Assembly: GCA_020846005.1 (NCBI GenBank) | Contig: JADLEQ010000016.1 | Location: forward strand, 1 to 57,108 | DNA length: 57,108 nt | From: Polyangiaceae bacterium | Lineage (GTDB): Bacteria; Myxococcota_A; Polyangia; Polyangiales; Polyangiaceae | Reading direction: 5' to 3' | Part shown: positions 34,429-45,100 of the stretch, in pieces | How the letters are laid out: every line of letters begins with the position of its first letter | Numbering within the stretch: position 1 is the first letter of the stretch | The notes under the pieces: generated by a model | The model's database searches: none | Told to the model about the DNA's origin: nothing | What the model saw: the letters and a program-made list of their open reading frames with translations, nothing else | Position numbers and translations under genes: made by a program

Positions 34429-34848
34429 GTGACCGCGCCCCTCCTCGCCCAGCAGCTACCGGCGCCCCCTCCGCGCGGCGACGCCCCCGCCGGGCCCGCG
34501 CCCGCGCCCGGCGCCACGCAAGCACCCCCCGCGGAGGCGCCTCCGCAGCCGGGCGGCCTCTTCATGTGGGGGCCCCTCTTGGTGATGGTGCCGCTGATCC
34601 TGCTGCTCTTCTGGCAGTCGCGCTCTGCGCAGAAGAAGCAGCAGGCCATGATCTCCGAGCTGAAGAAGGGCGATCGCGTCCTCACGCAGGCGGGGATCGC
34701 CGGCAAGCTCATCGAGACGGGCGAGCGCTACGCGAAGCTCGAGATCGCGCCCGGCGTGAAGATCGACATCCTGAAGTCGAGCCTCGCGGGCAAGGACAAC
34801 GCCGAGACGGCTACCGCCGTGGCAGAGAAGGCGGAGAAGAAGTCGTGA
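34429..34848 (+). CDS. yajC: Preprotein translocase subunit YajC
   Basis: A 139-residue protein with a Pro/Ala-rich N-terminal extension, one membrane helix (about 44-61, FMWGPLLVMVPLILLLFWQS) and the YajC cytoplasmic pattern KKQQAMISELKKGDRVLTQAGIAG. It associates with SecDF to help protein export. The start is GTG 34429; the segment before the helix is longer than in enterobacterial YajC. The order yajC-secD-secF is conserved. Confidence 0.93.
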   Translation: MTAPLLAQQLPAPPPRGDAPAGPAPAPGATQAPPAEAPPQPGGLFMWGPLLVMVPLILLLFWQSRSAQKKQQAMISELKKGDRVLTQAGIAGKLIETGERYAKLEIAPGVKIDILKSSLAGKDNAETATAVAEKAEKKS

Positions 34849-34876
34849 CGCCCGGCGCGAGGCGGAGCACAGCACG

Positions 34877-36991
34877 GTGACGGAGACGACGCTCACCTGG
34901 ATCGCGGGCGGGATCGGCGCTGCCCTCGCCGTGGCCGCCTGGCTCTTCCGCGCTCGCCGTGTCCCGCTCGGCGTCGCCGCGCTGGCCGCGGCCGCGGCGG
35001 CCGGCGCCGCCAGCGCCGACGCCTTCTGGCCGTTCGCGGTGTCGTCGACGCTCGTCGTCTGGGGGCTCCTCGCCGCGACCGATCTGGTCGACGCGAGCTG
35101 GCGCGCGCGCGCCGGCCTCGTGCTCTCGGTGACCCTGCTGTCATTCGTCGCGCTCTGGCCCTCGCTCGCCACGATGAGCGGCGGGAAGGTGCCGTGCCCA
35201 GAGTGGGTCTCGAAGCGCGTAGGCTCGCGGCTGGTGGCCGGCCTCGATCTGCGGGGCGGGATGCGCCTCGTCTACACGGTAGAGGTCGAGGAGGCGATCA
35301 AGGACAAGCGCGACCACTACTACGAGGACATGCGCGTCGCGCTGGCGAAGGCCTTCGGCCTCCACTCGGGGGACGAGCGGCCGCCCGAGAGCGTGTACGT
35401 CGCGCTGCGCGAGAAGCTGACGATGGAGGCGCCCCGCCGGCCGTCGAACGTCATCCGCCTCGAGTTCAAGGACGCCGCGGACGTCGCCAAGATCGACGCC
35501 CGCTTCCGCGACGAATTCCGCGGCGACATGGGCGATCCGGAGATCACGGGGGGGCGCGTGACCTACCGGATGCGCCAGACGAGCGAGTCGGCCATCCGCG
35601 AGAAGGCGGTCGCGCAGGCGAAGGAGATCATCCTGCGCCGGATCGACGAGCTCGGGCTGCGCGAAGCGAGCGTCTCCACGCGGGACGAGGACATCATCGT
35701 CGAGGTCCCCGGGCAGGACGAGGCGAGCTTCAACCAGATCCGAGAGATCATCGGGCAGACGGCCCGCCTCGAGTTCAAGCTCCTCGACGACGACACCGAC
35801 TACATGGCGCAGGTGGAGCGCCAGTCGATGTCCGGCGCGGGCGCGTCCGCGTCGCCCGCGGGCCTCGCCTTCATGAAGGAGACGGCGCCGATCGGCATCG
35901 ACCCGACGACGAACGAGCAGGCGAGCAAGGTCATCAGCTACGCCTACCTGAAGCTCCAGCCTGGCGAGGCCGCCAAGGACGGCCTGGCGCGGTTCCGGGA
36001 GTGGGCCGCGACGCTCACCCCCCCGCCGGACCGGGAGATCGGCTTCGAGCTGGTGCGGACGAGCGATCCCGCGACGCTCAAGGAGACGGATGACGGCTGG
36101 CGCACGTTCCTGCTCAGGAGCCGCGCCGAGATCACGGGCGACATGGTCCGTGACGCCACGGCACAGCCCGATCAGAACCGCGGCTCGCTCGGCGGCTGGC
36201 TGGTGGCGCTCGCGTTCACCGATCAAGGCGGCCGCATCTTCGAGCGCATCACCGGCGCCAACGTGAAGCGCCGGTTCGCCATCATGCTCGACAACCGCGT
36301 GGAGAGCACGCCGGTCATCCTCTCGACCATCGCGGGCGGGCACGCGACCATCACGATGGGGTCGAGCGATCCGGAGGTTCAGCTCCGCGACGCCCGCAAG
36401 CTCGAGCTCGTCCTGCGGAGCGGCGCGCTCCCCGCGCCCATCTCGCCCAACAACGAGCAGCGCATCGGGCCGACGCTCGGCGCAGATGCCGTCCAGCGGG
36501 CGGTGCAGAGCGCGCTCATCGGCAGCCTCTTCGTGCTCGTGTTCATGCTCGTCTACTACCAGCGGTCCGGCCTCATCGCGGACGTGGTGGTCATCCTGAA
36601 TCTCCTGATCCAGATGGCGATCCTCGCGTCGTTCGGCGCGTCGATCACCCTCCCTGGGATCGCAGGTCTCGCGCTCACCATCGGTATGGCGGTGGACAGC
36701 AACGTCCTGATCAATGAGCGCCTGCGGGACGAGACGCGCGCGGGGAAGAAGCCGCGCTCGGCGGTCGAGATCGGGTTCGAGCGCGCGCTCAGCGCCATCG
36801 TGGACGGCAACGTCACCACGATCATCGCCGGCGTGATCTTGCTCCAGTACGGTACGGGTCCCATCCGGGGCTTCGCCGTCGCGCTCATCATCGGCATCGC
36901 CGTCAACCTCTTCACCGGGGTCGTCGTGAGCCGGGTGCTCTTCGATTACTGGGTCGGCGGGCTGCGCGCCAAGCGCCTCGACGTAGGTTGA
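34877..36991 (+). CDS. secD: Protein translocase subunit SecD
   Basis: A 704-residue SecD with extra N-terminal membrane helices (about 7-95), the large periplasmic P1 region, and a C-terminal block of six helices of the RND type. The core signatures are GLDLRGGMRLVY, RRIDELGLREASVS and VPGQDEASF in the periplasmic part, and TIGMAVDSNVLINERLRDE in the membrane block. It uses the proton gradient to pull exported proteins out of the SecYEG channel. GTG 34877 lies 28 bp after yajC, and secF follows by 13 bp. Confidence 0.96.
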   Translation: MTETTLTWIAGGIGAALAVAAWLFRARRVPLGVAALAAAAAAGAASADAFWPFAVSSTLVVWGLLAATDLVDASWRARAGLVLSVTLLSFVALWPSLATMSGGKVPCPEWVSKRVGSRLVAGLDLRGGMRLVYTVEVEEAIKDKRDHYYEDMRVALAKAFGLHSGDERPPESVYVALREKLTMEAPRRPSNVIRLEFKDAADVAKIDARFRDEFRGDMGDPEITGGRVTYRMRQTSESAIREKAVAQAKEIILRRIDELGLREASVSTRDEDIIVEVPGQDEASFNQIREIIGQTARLEFKLLDDDTDYMAQVERQSMSGAGASASPAGLAFMKETAPIGIDPTTNEQASKVISYAYLKLQPGEAAKDGLARFREWAATLTPPPDREIGFELVRTSDPATLKETDDGWRTFLLRSRAEITGDMVRDATAQPDQNRGSLGGWLVALAFTDQGGRIFERITGANVKRRFAIMLDNRVESTPVILSTIAGGHATITMGSSDPEVQLRDARKLELVLRSGALPAPISPNNEQRIGPTLGADAVQRAVQSALIGSLFVLVFMLVYYQRSGLIADVVVILNLLIQMAILASFGASITLPGIAGLALTIGMAVDSNVLINERLRDETRAGKKPRSAVEIGFERALSAIVDGNVTTIIAGVILLQYGTGPIRGFAVALIIGIAVNLFTGVVVSRVLFDYWVGGLRAKRLDVG

Positions 36992-37004
36992 GCGGAGTCG
37001 GAAG

Positions 37005-38231
37005 ATGGAGTTCTTTCCCGTCGGCAAGACCCTCGACTTCATGGGCAAGCGGCGGCCGTTCGTCTGGCTGAGCTTCCTGCTCTTCCTCGCGTCGGTCGTC
37101 GCCCTCGCGGTCTACCCGGGCCCAAACCTGGGGACGGACTTCCGTGGCGGGACGGAGGTGGAGGTGGCGTTCACGGCGCCCGTCGAGGCCAACGATCTCC
37201 GCCGCGCCGTCACCGAGTCCGGGTTTGCCTCCGTCGACGTGGTGCGCATCGAGGCGACGAACCAGCAGCACCATTACCTCTTGCGCGTGCAAGAGGTGAC
37301 CGGGCTCGACGAGGCCAAGCGGCTCGAGATCGAGCGGGCGATGTGCTTCGGCGAGGGCGTGCCGGCCGAGACCTGCCCTGCGGAGTCTTCGCCGACCGAG
37401 GTGAAGGTGAGCCCCGGCGGCGACAAGATCACCGCGCGGTACGCGACCGCCCCCGATCTCGAGCGGATCCGGGCGCAGGTGGCCGGCGTGGCCGGCGTGC
37501 GGCTCCGCGCCGGCGCCAACAACCCCCTCCTACAGAACGCCCGCGAGCACAAGGTGGAGGTGCTGCTCGAGGGTCGCGGCGATCAGCTCATGGCCGGCCT
37601 CCGGGACCGGCTGGGGCCCGGCGTCGTGCCGGACGCGCCGCTCCGCTCCGAGTGGATCGGGCCGAAGGCGGGCGCTCAGCTCCGGGACGCCGCGATCCGG
37701 AGCGTGCTCATCTCGCTCGTCCTCATCATGGCGTACATCGCGTTCCGCTTCGATCTGCGGTTCGCGCCCGGCGCGGTGATCGGTGTCTTTCACGACACCA
37801 TCATCACCATCGGGATCCTCGCGCTCCTCCGCAAGGAGATCAACCTGACGACGGTCGCGGCGATCCTCACCGTCGTCGGTTACTCGACGAACGACTCCGT
37901 GGTCGTCTACGACCGCATCCGCGAGAACATGGGGAAGCTCCGGGGCGTGGGCTTCGAGCGACTGCTCAACGTGAGCCTCAGCGAGACCTTCTCGCGCACG
38001 ATCATCACGGGCGGCCCGACGATCCTGTCGCTCGTCGCCTTCTTCGTGTGGGGGACGGGCGCGCTCAAGGACTTCGCGCTCACGCTGATCATCGGCGTCA
38101 TCGTCGGGACGTTCTCCTCGATCTACGTGGCCGTGCCCTTCACGTGGTGGCTCGACGAGAAGGTCTTCAAGCGAGGCGCGTCGGCGCGGCCCACGCGCGC
38201 TCCGGTGAAGCGCGCGGACGCCGTGGTGTGA
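37005..38231 (+). CDS. secF: Protein translocase subunit SecF
   Basis: A 408-residue SecF with six helices and the conserved GTDFRGGTEVEV and TVVGYSTNDSVVVYDRIRENM segments. It forms the SecDF complex with the upstream product. ATG 37005 has a GGAAG-type ribosome site. The periplasmic segment between helix 1 and 2 is longer than average and holds two Cys (MCFGEGVPAETC). Confidence 0.95.
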   Translation: MEFFPVGKTLDFMGKRRPFVWLSFLLFLASVVALAVYPGPNLGTDFRGGTEVEVAFTAPVEANDLRRAVTESGFASVDVVRIEATNQQHHYLLRVQEVTGLDEAKRLEIERAMCFGEGVPAETCPAESSPTEVKVSPGGDKITARYATAPDLERIRAQVAGVAGVRLRAGANNPLLQNAREHKVEVLLEGRGDQLMAGLRDRLGPGVVPDAPLRSEWIGPKAGAQLRDAAIRSVLISLVLIMAYIAFRFDLRFAPGAVIGVFHDTIITIGILALLRKEINLTTVAAILTVVGYSTNDSVVVYDRIRENMGKLRGVGFERLLNVSLSETFSRTIITGGPTILSLVAFFVWGTGALKDFALTLIIGVIVGTFSSIYVAVPFTWWLDEKVFKRGASARPTRAPVKRADAVV

Positions 38232-38294
38232 CGCGCGGCGGCGCGCGCGGGGGGGCGCCTTGACGGTCCCCGCGTGGCGTGCTCCGACGGGCCC

Positions 38295-40004
38295 ATGAGC
38301 GGCTCCGCCTCGAGCGACGACGAGCAGCTCGCCGCGGCGCTCGGCTGCACGCGGACGCTGGCGCGCGTCCTCCTCGGTCGCGGGCTCGCCGATCCCGAGG
38401 CTGCGCGTTCGTTCCTCGCGCCGCGCCTCGGGGCGCTCACTCCGCCGGACGCGATGGCCGATCGCGACGTCGCCGCGGCGCGCCTCGCCCGTGCGGTCGC
38501 TGGCGGGGAGTCGATCGCGGTGTTCGGCGACTACGACTGCGACGGCATCACGGCGACGGCGGTGGTCACCGAGGCGCTCCGTGCCCTCGGCGGCGCGGTC
38601 ACCCCGCTGCTCGCCAGCCGGTACGCCGGTGGGTACGGCGTGTCCCGTGACGGGGCGGAGCGGATCCGGGCCACCGGCGCCGGGGTGGTCGTCACCTGCG
38701 ATTGCGGCTCGAGCGACCACGCGACGCTCGGTCCGCTCCGCGACGAGGGCCGTGACATCATCGTCATCGACCATCACCTGGTGCCGCCGGAGCCGCTGCC
38801 CGCGCTCGCGTTCCTCAACCCGCACCGCCCGGAGTGCGGGTTCCCGTATCGGGGGCTCGCGTCCTGTGGGCTGGCGTTCGTGCTCATGGCCGCGGTGCGG
38901 CGCGCGCTGGGCCGCGAGCTCGATCTGCACGCGCTCCTCGACCTGGTCGCGCTCGGCACCATCGCTGACGTGGCGCCGCTCGACGGCGACAACCGCATCC
39001 TGGTCCGGGCCGGGCTGGAGCGCCTCCGGCGCGCCGAGCGCCCGGGCGTTCGCGCGCTGTTCGAGGTGCTCGCGCGCGACACCGTGACGCCGGTCACCGG
39101 GCACGAGGTCGGGTTCCGCCTCGCGCCGCGGCTGAACGCGCCGGGGCGCCTCGGCGCGCCGGATCTCAGCCTCGAGCTGCTCCTCGCGAAGTCGCTCGCC
39201 GAGGCGCGTGGCCTCGCGGCGCAGGTCGAGCAGGTCACCGCCCGCCGCCGGGAGCTCACGCGCGCGCTCGAGGAGGAAGCGGCGGCTGAGGTCGAGCGGG
39301 AGGGGTGGGGCTCGGAGGCGGCGATCGTCGTCGGTCGCGCGGGGTGGAGCCCGGGGGTGGTCGGCATCGTCGCGGGGCGGCTCGCGGAGCGACACGGGCG
39401 CCCCGCGGTCGTGGTGGGGTTCGACTCGGGGCGTGGCACGGGCTCGGTGCGCGGGCCGGCCGGCTGGCGCCTGTTCGACTGGATCGCGTCGGCCGCGCCG
39501 CTGCTCGAGCGCTTCGGCGGGCACCAGGCGGCGGCGGGGCTGGAGGTGCGAGAGGAGCGGCTCCCCACCCTCCGGGCCGCGCTGGTCGCGAGCGCGCCCG
39601 CGCACGCGCCCGAGCCGGGTGCGGCGGTCGCCCGGGCGGTCGCGGTGCCCCTCGCCGTAGGCGATCCTCCCGAGCGAGTGCTCGCCGATCTGCTCCGCCT
39701 CGAGCCGTGCGGCGAGGCGAACCCGCCCCCCACGCTCGCGGTCGAGGCGACCCTGGCCTCCACCCGGCAGGTGCGAGGCGGTCACTTGAAGCTCGAGCTA
39801 GCGCTGGACGGCGGTGGGACGCTGCCGGCGTTCGCGCCGAACGCTGGCGGTCGGGCGTGCTCCCGCGGCGAGCGCGTCCGGATCCTGGGCGAGCTCCGTC
39901 ACGACACCTTCCGCGGGGGCGGCGCGGCGGAGCTCCTCGTCCAGGCGCTCGAAGCGGCCGGCCAGGAGGCCCCGGCGCCTCGGGGCGGCGTCGCGCTGGG
40001 ATAG
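38295..40004 (+). CDS. recJ: Single-stranded-DNA-specific exonuclease RecJ
   Basis: A 569-residue DHH phosphoesterase that degrades single-stranded DNA 5' to 3' in recombination and repair. The DHH motifs are DYDCDG, CDCGSSDH and IDHHLVPPE; the DHHA1 part has GSVRGP and GGHQAAAGLEV. A C-terminal OB-like domain completes it. ATG 38295 is chosen over GTG 38274. It lies 63 bp after secF and 12 bp before mlaF. Confidence 0.94.
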   Translation: MSGSASSDDEQLAAALGCTRTLARVLLGRGLADPEAARSFLAPRLGALTPPDAMADRDVAAARLARAVAGGESIAVFGDYDCDGITATAVVTEALRALGGAVTPLLASRYAGGYGVSRDGAERIRATGAGVVVTCDCGSSDHATLGPLRDEGRDIIVIDHHLVPPEPLPALAFLNPHRPECGFPYRGLASCGLAFVLMAAVRRALGRELDLHALLDLVALGTIADVAPLDGDNRILVRAGLERLRRAERPGVRALFEVLARDTVTPVTGHEVGFRLAPRLNAPGRLGAPDLSLELLLAKSLAEARGLAAQVEQVTARRRELTRALEEEAAAEVEREGWGSEAAIVVGRAGWSPGVVGIVAGRLAERHGRPAVVVGFDSGRGTGSVRGPAGWRLFDWIASAAPLLERFGGHQAAAGLEVREERLPTLRAALVASAPAHAPEPGAAVARAVAVPLAVGDPPERVLADLLRLEPCGEANPPPTLAVEATLASTRQVRGGHLKLELALDGGGTLPAFAPNAGGRACSRGERVRILGELRHDTFRGGGAAELLVQALEAAGQEAPAPRGGVALG

Positions 40005-40016
40005 GATGGGTCGATC

Positions 40017-40796
40017 GTGGCGACGCCGCTCATCGAGTTTCGCAACGTGAAGAAGGCCTTCGGCCCGAAGGTGATCTACCGCGGGCTCGACCTCGCCGTG
40101 ACGCGCGGCGCCGTCCTGGTCGTGCTGGGAGGCTCGGGGGTGGGCAAGAGCGTGATGCTCAAGATGCTGATCGGCCTGCTCCGCGCGGACGCCGGCAGCA
40201 TCGTGTTCGACGGCGCAGAGATCACCACCATGACCGAGCGCGAGCTGATGCGCGTGCGGCAACGGATCGCGATGATCTTCCAGGCGTCCGCGCTCTTCGA
40301 CTCGCTGACCGTCGGCCAGAACGTCGCGTACGGTCTGGAGGAGCACTTCCGCGAGTCGATGACGGCGTCCGACGTGCGCGAGCGCGTCGCGTGGGCGCTC
40401 GGTCTGGTGGGCCTGCCCGGGATCGAGGAGATGCGGCCCGCCGATCTCTCCGGGGGGATGCGCAAGCGCGTCGGCATCGCGCGCGCCATCGCGCTGCGTC
40501 CCGAGGTGCTCCTCTACGATGAGCCGACCACCGGCCTCGACCCGATCAACACGGCGCGCGTGAACCACCTGATCAGCGGGCTCCAAGAGAAGCTCTCGAT
40601 CACCAGCGTCGTCATCACCCACGACATGAAGAGCGCGTTCGCGGTCGGTGACGAGATCGCGATGGTGCACGGCGGGCGCGTGATCGCGCACGCACCAGCC
40701 GAGCAGTTCCGGGCCATCCGTGACCCGAGGGTCCACGACTTCGTAGAGGGGGTCGCGCCCGTGCAGGAGGACGTGGAGACGCTCCTCAGCGGCTGA
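40017..40796 (+). CDS. mlaF: ABC transporter ATPase, MlaF-like
   Basis: A 259-residue ATP-binding subunit of an MCE-type phospholipid transporter. Walker A is GGSGVGKS, the signature is LSGGMRKR, Walker B is LLYDEPTTGLDP, and the switch His follows in ITHD. The long FREMFF-type helix of the Mla family is seen as SMTASDVRERVAWAL. It powers lipid exchange between inner and outer membranes. No MlaE permease gene lies beside it; recJ is directly upstream and the MCE subunit follows after 108 bp. Start GTG 40017. Confidence 0.92.
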   Translation: MATPLIEFRNVKKAFGPKVIYRGLDLAVTRGAVLVVLGGSGVGKSVMLKMLIGLLRADAGSIVFDGAEITTMTERELMRVRQRIAMIFQASALFDSLTVGQNVAYGLEEHFRESMTASDVRERVAWALGLVGLPGIEEMRPADLSGGMRKRVGIARAIALRPEVLLYDEPTTGLDPINTARVNHLISGLQEKLSITSVVITHDMKSAFAVGDEIAMVHGGRVIAHAPAEQFRAIRDPRVHDFVEGVAPVQEDVETLLSG

Positions 40797-40904
40797 GGCG
40801 GCCCCACCCGGCGCGCCGAGCCCTGCGGCCGGCCCCGCGGACCGGCGCCGCGCGCCGAGACTTGCCGGCGCCCTCCCGCGGCGTCATGGTCGGCCGCACG
40901 ACCC

Positions 40905-42062
40905 ATGGCGATGCCCCGTGAGGTGAAGGTCGGGCTGTTCGTCGCCCTCGGCCTGGCGATGGCCGGGCTGGTCGTGTTCCTCATCGGGGACGAGAAGTCG
41001 CTGTTCAAGCCCAAGCGCTCGTTCCACGCCCTGTTCGATGACGTGGAGGGGCTGAAGCGCGGCTCACCCGTGCGCATGGGCGGGATCGACGTGGGCGCGA
41101 TCTCCGGCATCCAGTACGGCGACGACCCGGCTGACGCGAAGCTCCATGTCACCATCGAGGTGAACGTGAACGAGGCGGCCCGCGTTCGCGAGGGCAGCAC
41201 CGTGAGCATCGAGGCGAAGGGACTCCTCGGCGACAAGATGCTCGTCATCTCGGTGGGGGATCCGGCGAAGGCGCCGCTCGCGCAGGGCGCCACGCTCCCC
41301 GTCGCCAAGGCGGGCGGCGTGACAGAGCTCCTCGGCCGCGCGTCGTCGATCGGGAGCAAGGTCGAGGGCGTCGTCGACAACCTGGAGCGGACGACGTCGA
41401 CGCTCGCCGACGAGCAGCTCGGCAAGGATCTCCGTGGCGCCGTCGGAGCGCTGAACGCCGTGCTCGGCAAGCTCGATCGCGGCGAGGGGTATGCCGGGCG
41501 CCTCCTCTCGGATCCGGAGGAGGCGCACCGCATCTCCCGCACGCTCGCCAACCTCGAGCAGACGTCCGCGGAGCTCGCGCGCGCGGCGCGCGGCGTCAAC
41601 CAGATCGTCCTCCGCGTGAACACCGGGCCCGGCTTCGCGCACGAGGTGATCTACGGCGAGTCGTCCGCGGGAGCGCTCGCCCAGCTCGGCGGCGCGGCCG
41701 GCGAGGTGGCGCTCACCCTGCGCGGCGTCCGCGAGGGCGACTCGGTGACCCACGACCTCCTCTACGGGGGAGATGGCTCCGGCCGCATCACCGACGACCT
41801 GGCCGCGGTGAGCCGCGATCTCCGCGCCATCGTCGCGGGCGTGCGGGCCGGCCGGGGGACGATCGGGGCGCTCCTCGTCGACCCGAGCGTCTACGAGGAC
41901 CTGAAGCTCCTCTTCGGCAACGTCGAGCGCAACCGAGTCCTCCGCGCGCTGGTCCGGTACAGCATCAAGCGAGACGAGCAGGTCCGCCGCGTCGAGGTGA
42001 AGGACCCGGAGCCCCCGCCCCAGGCGCCGGCGTCTGGTTCGCCCGCCGCCGCCAAGCGCTGA
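40905..42062 (+). CDS. mlaD: MCE-domain substrate-binding protein, MlaD-like
   Basis: A 385-residue protein with one N-terminal membrane helix (about 9-24), an MCE domain (about 38-120, LFDDVEGLKRGSPVRMGGIDVG), and a long helical C-terminal part. It would bind phospholipid between the membranes. It is longer than E. coli MlaD and nearer actinobacterial/chloroplast MCE proteins in size. ATG 40905 or ATG 40911 can start. It pairs with the upstream MlaF-like ATPase. Confidence 0.88.
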   Translation: MAMPREVKVGLFVALGLAMAGLVVFLIGDEKSLFKPKRSFHALFDDVEGLKRGSPVRMGGIDVGAISGIQYGDDPADAKLHVTIEVNVNEAARVREGSTVSIEAKGLLGDKMLVISVGDPAKAPLAQGATLPVAKAGGVTELLGRASSIGSKVEGVVDNLERTTSTLADEQLGKDLRGAVGALNAVLGKLDRGEGYAGRLLSDPEEAHRISRTLANLEQTSAELARAARGVNQIVLRVNTGPGFAHEVIYGESSAGALAQLGGAAGEVALTLRGVREGDSVTHDLLYGGDGSGRITDDLAAVSRDLRAIVAGVRAGRGTIGALLVDPSVYEDLKLLFGNVERNRVLRALVRYSIKRDEQVRRVEVKDPEPPPQAPASGSPAAAKR

Positions 42063-42169
42063 GCTCCCGGCGGCGCGCCCCGCGGCCCGCGGCCCGCCCC
42101 CGCGCCCGGCGCGCGGCGTCCCGCCGTCGCCGGGGTGGGACGCGGCCGTTCCGGGGCTATGCTCCCCTC

Positions 42170-45100
42170 GTGAAGCGCCTCCTCCAGCGTCTCGGCAAGC
42201 TCGTCGTCGTGGCCGGCCTCTTCGGGCTGGCGCTGCTGTTCGCGAAGCGCTTCGGTAGCGGAGGGCTCTGGCACGGGCTCGAGGCGCCCCTCGCCATCGC
42301 GCGTCCCGGAGCGGCCCCTCCCGCCTACGACCTCACGCGGCTCGCCGCCGTGAACGAGACGCTGGAGACGATCCGCGACAAGTACGTGGACCCGAGCCGT
42401 GTCGTGCCGCGGCGGATGTTCCTGGCGGCCGTGGATCGGGTGCAGCGCGAGGTCGCGCAGGTGATGGTGAGCCACGAGCCGGGATCGCCGACGATCAAGG
42501 TGCGCGTGGAGACGGAGGAGAGGGAATTCCGCGTCGACAACGTGCACGGGCACTGGGACGTCGCCGCGCGCCTTCGCGAGGTGTTCGCCTTCCTCCAGCA
42601 GCACCTCAAGGGCACCGAGGTCGACCTGCGCGACGTCGAGTACGCCGCCTGCAACGGCATGCTGCGGACGCTCGACCCGCACAGCGTCTTTCTGAGCCCC
42701 GAGGCGTACCGCGACATGAACCTCTCGACCTCGGGGGCGTTCGGCGGGCTCGGGATCGTGATCAGCGTCCGGGACCAGCTCCTCACGATCATGCGACCGA
42801 TGCCGGACACGCCGGCCGGCCGCTCCGGCCTCCGGCGCTTCGACCGGATCCTGAAGATCAACTCCGAGAGCACGCTCAACATGCCGCTCGACGACGCCGT
42901 CAAGCGCCTGCGCGGCGAGCCGGGCACCCAGGTCACGATCTGGATCCAGCGGGACGGCCCGGAGGGCTGGCAGGGCACGCGCCCGTTCGAGCTCACTCGG
43001 GAGGAGATCAAGATCCGCTCGGTCGACTCCCGCAGCCTGGCGCCGGGCGTGGGCTACGTCCGACTGAAGCAGTTCCAGGCGTCTACGGCCGACGAGCTCG
43101 CGGCGGCGCTCGACGAGCTCGAGAAGAAGGAGAAGCTCAAGGGCTTGGTCCTCGATCTGCGGGGCAACCCGGGCGGGCTCCTCGATCAGGCCGCGCGCGT
43201 CGCCGACAAGTTCCTCGACGAGGGCGTGATCGTCGCGACGGTGGGTGGGAGCGAGGGCCGAGAAGAGAAGCGGGCCTCCAAGGCGGGCACGGCGCCCAAC
43301 TATCCGGTCGTCGTGCTGGTGGACGGCTCGAGCGCGAGCGCGAGCGAGATCGTCGCGGGCGCCCTGAAGGGGCAGAACCGCGCCGTCGTCGTCGGGCAGA
43401 CGACGTTCGGCAAGGGCTCGGTGCAGCTCGTGTTTCCGCGCATCACGCCGGACGGCGCCGCGCTGAAGCTCACCATCGCTCAGTACCTGACCCCGGGGGA
43501 TGTATCCATCCAGGGGGTCGGGGTCGTCCCGGATGTCGAGCTCGACCCGATGACGGCGGACACCCTCGAGATGGACCTCTCGCGTTCGGAGGACTCCTTC
43601 GTCAAGGAGCGGGACCTCTCCCGCAGCCTCTCGAGCGGGGGGCGGCGGCTGACGGAGCGCCCCACGTACGTGCTTCGCTACGTGATGCCGGAGTCCGTGC
43701 GGGCCGAGCTCCGCGAGCTCGGAGGCGAGGTGGACGACGAGTTTCGGCTCGATCTGCCCATCAAGTTCTCCCGCGATCTCGTCCAGCGCCTGCAGCCGGC
43801 CGAGCGCGCCGAGCAGCTCCGCCAGGCTCGGGCGTTCGTCGAGGAGGCGCAGCGCGCCGAGGACCAGACGATCGCCGCGGATCTCGGCCGCATCGGGATC
43901 GACTGGAGCCTGCCGCCCGCGGGCGCCGAGGGGGCGGTCGCCGACGACTTCGAGGTCACCGTCCGCACGGATCGCAAGGACGCGACCGTCGCCGCAGGCG
44001 AAGGCATGCAGCTCGAGGTCGCGGTGAAGAACAAGGGCACGAAGCCCATCTGGCAGCTCCGCGCCGTCACGAAGAGCGACGGTCCTTACTGGGACGAGCG
44101 GGAGCTCGTGTTCGGCAAGATCGGGCCTGGCGAGACGAAGACGGCCACCGCGCCGCTCGGCTGGTGCGAGATCGAGGGGCGCAAGCCGGGCTCGACGAAG
44201 CCGGTCGCCGCCGGCGCGAAGCGCACGTGTCGGATCCCGCGGAGCGCGGTGACCCGGCAGGACGTGGTCCGCGTGCGGTTCCACGCCGGCGGGGGCGCGC
44301 CGCCGCGCGACGCCGAGATCCGGCCGACGGTGACCAGCCTCCCTCGGCCCGCGTTTGCCTACTCGTATCAGGTGGTCGACGACCGCCCCGGCAACGGGGA
44401 CGGCATCCTCGCCCGGGGTGAGGGCGCCACCGTCCACCTCACGGTCAAGAACGTCGGCAAGGGACGCTCCTTCGACACCCAGGCGAACCTGCAGAACCTC
44501 ACCGGGGATGGCATCCTCCTCCACGCGGGCCGCTTCGATGTCTCCGACATGGCGCCCGGGGACGTGCGCGAGGTCGCGTTCACCTTCGACGTCCTCGCTC
44601 AGCTCGCCGAGTCCGTGGTGCGGCTCGATCTCAGCGTGTCCGACCGTGATCTGGGCGTCGTGGCGAGCGAGAAGGTCGAGCTCGCCATCACGCGCACCGG
44701 CGCCTTCGTGCAGCCCGCCAGCGGCAAGGTGCGCGCAGGGCCTGCGGGCGCGTCGATCCGCGGCCAGGCGCTGCTCGCCGCCGCCGAGGTCGCGCGGCTG
44801 GCGAAGGGCAGCGTCGTGGAGCGGGTGGGGACGCTCGGCGAGTTCACCAAGGTGAAGCTGGCGGGTAACCGGTTCGCGTTCGTCGAGACACGGGCGCTCG
44901 AGGACGCCGGCGCGGCGCCCGTCTCTCTCGCGCTGGAGCCGATCCTCGCGCGCTCTCCCCCGTTGCTCGAGGTCTCCACGGGGGCGCTCTCCACGCGCGA
45001 GGAGACGATGATGGTCGAGGCGACGGCGACGGACGGCGATCGCGTCCTCGACGCGTTCGTGTTCGTCGGCGGGCGGAAGGTCTTCTATCGATCCAACCGC

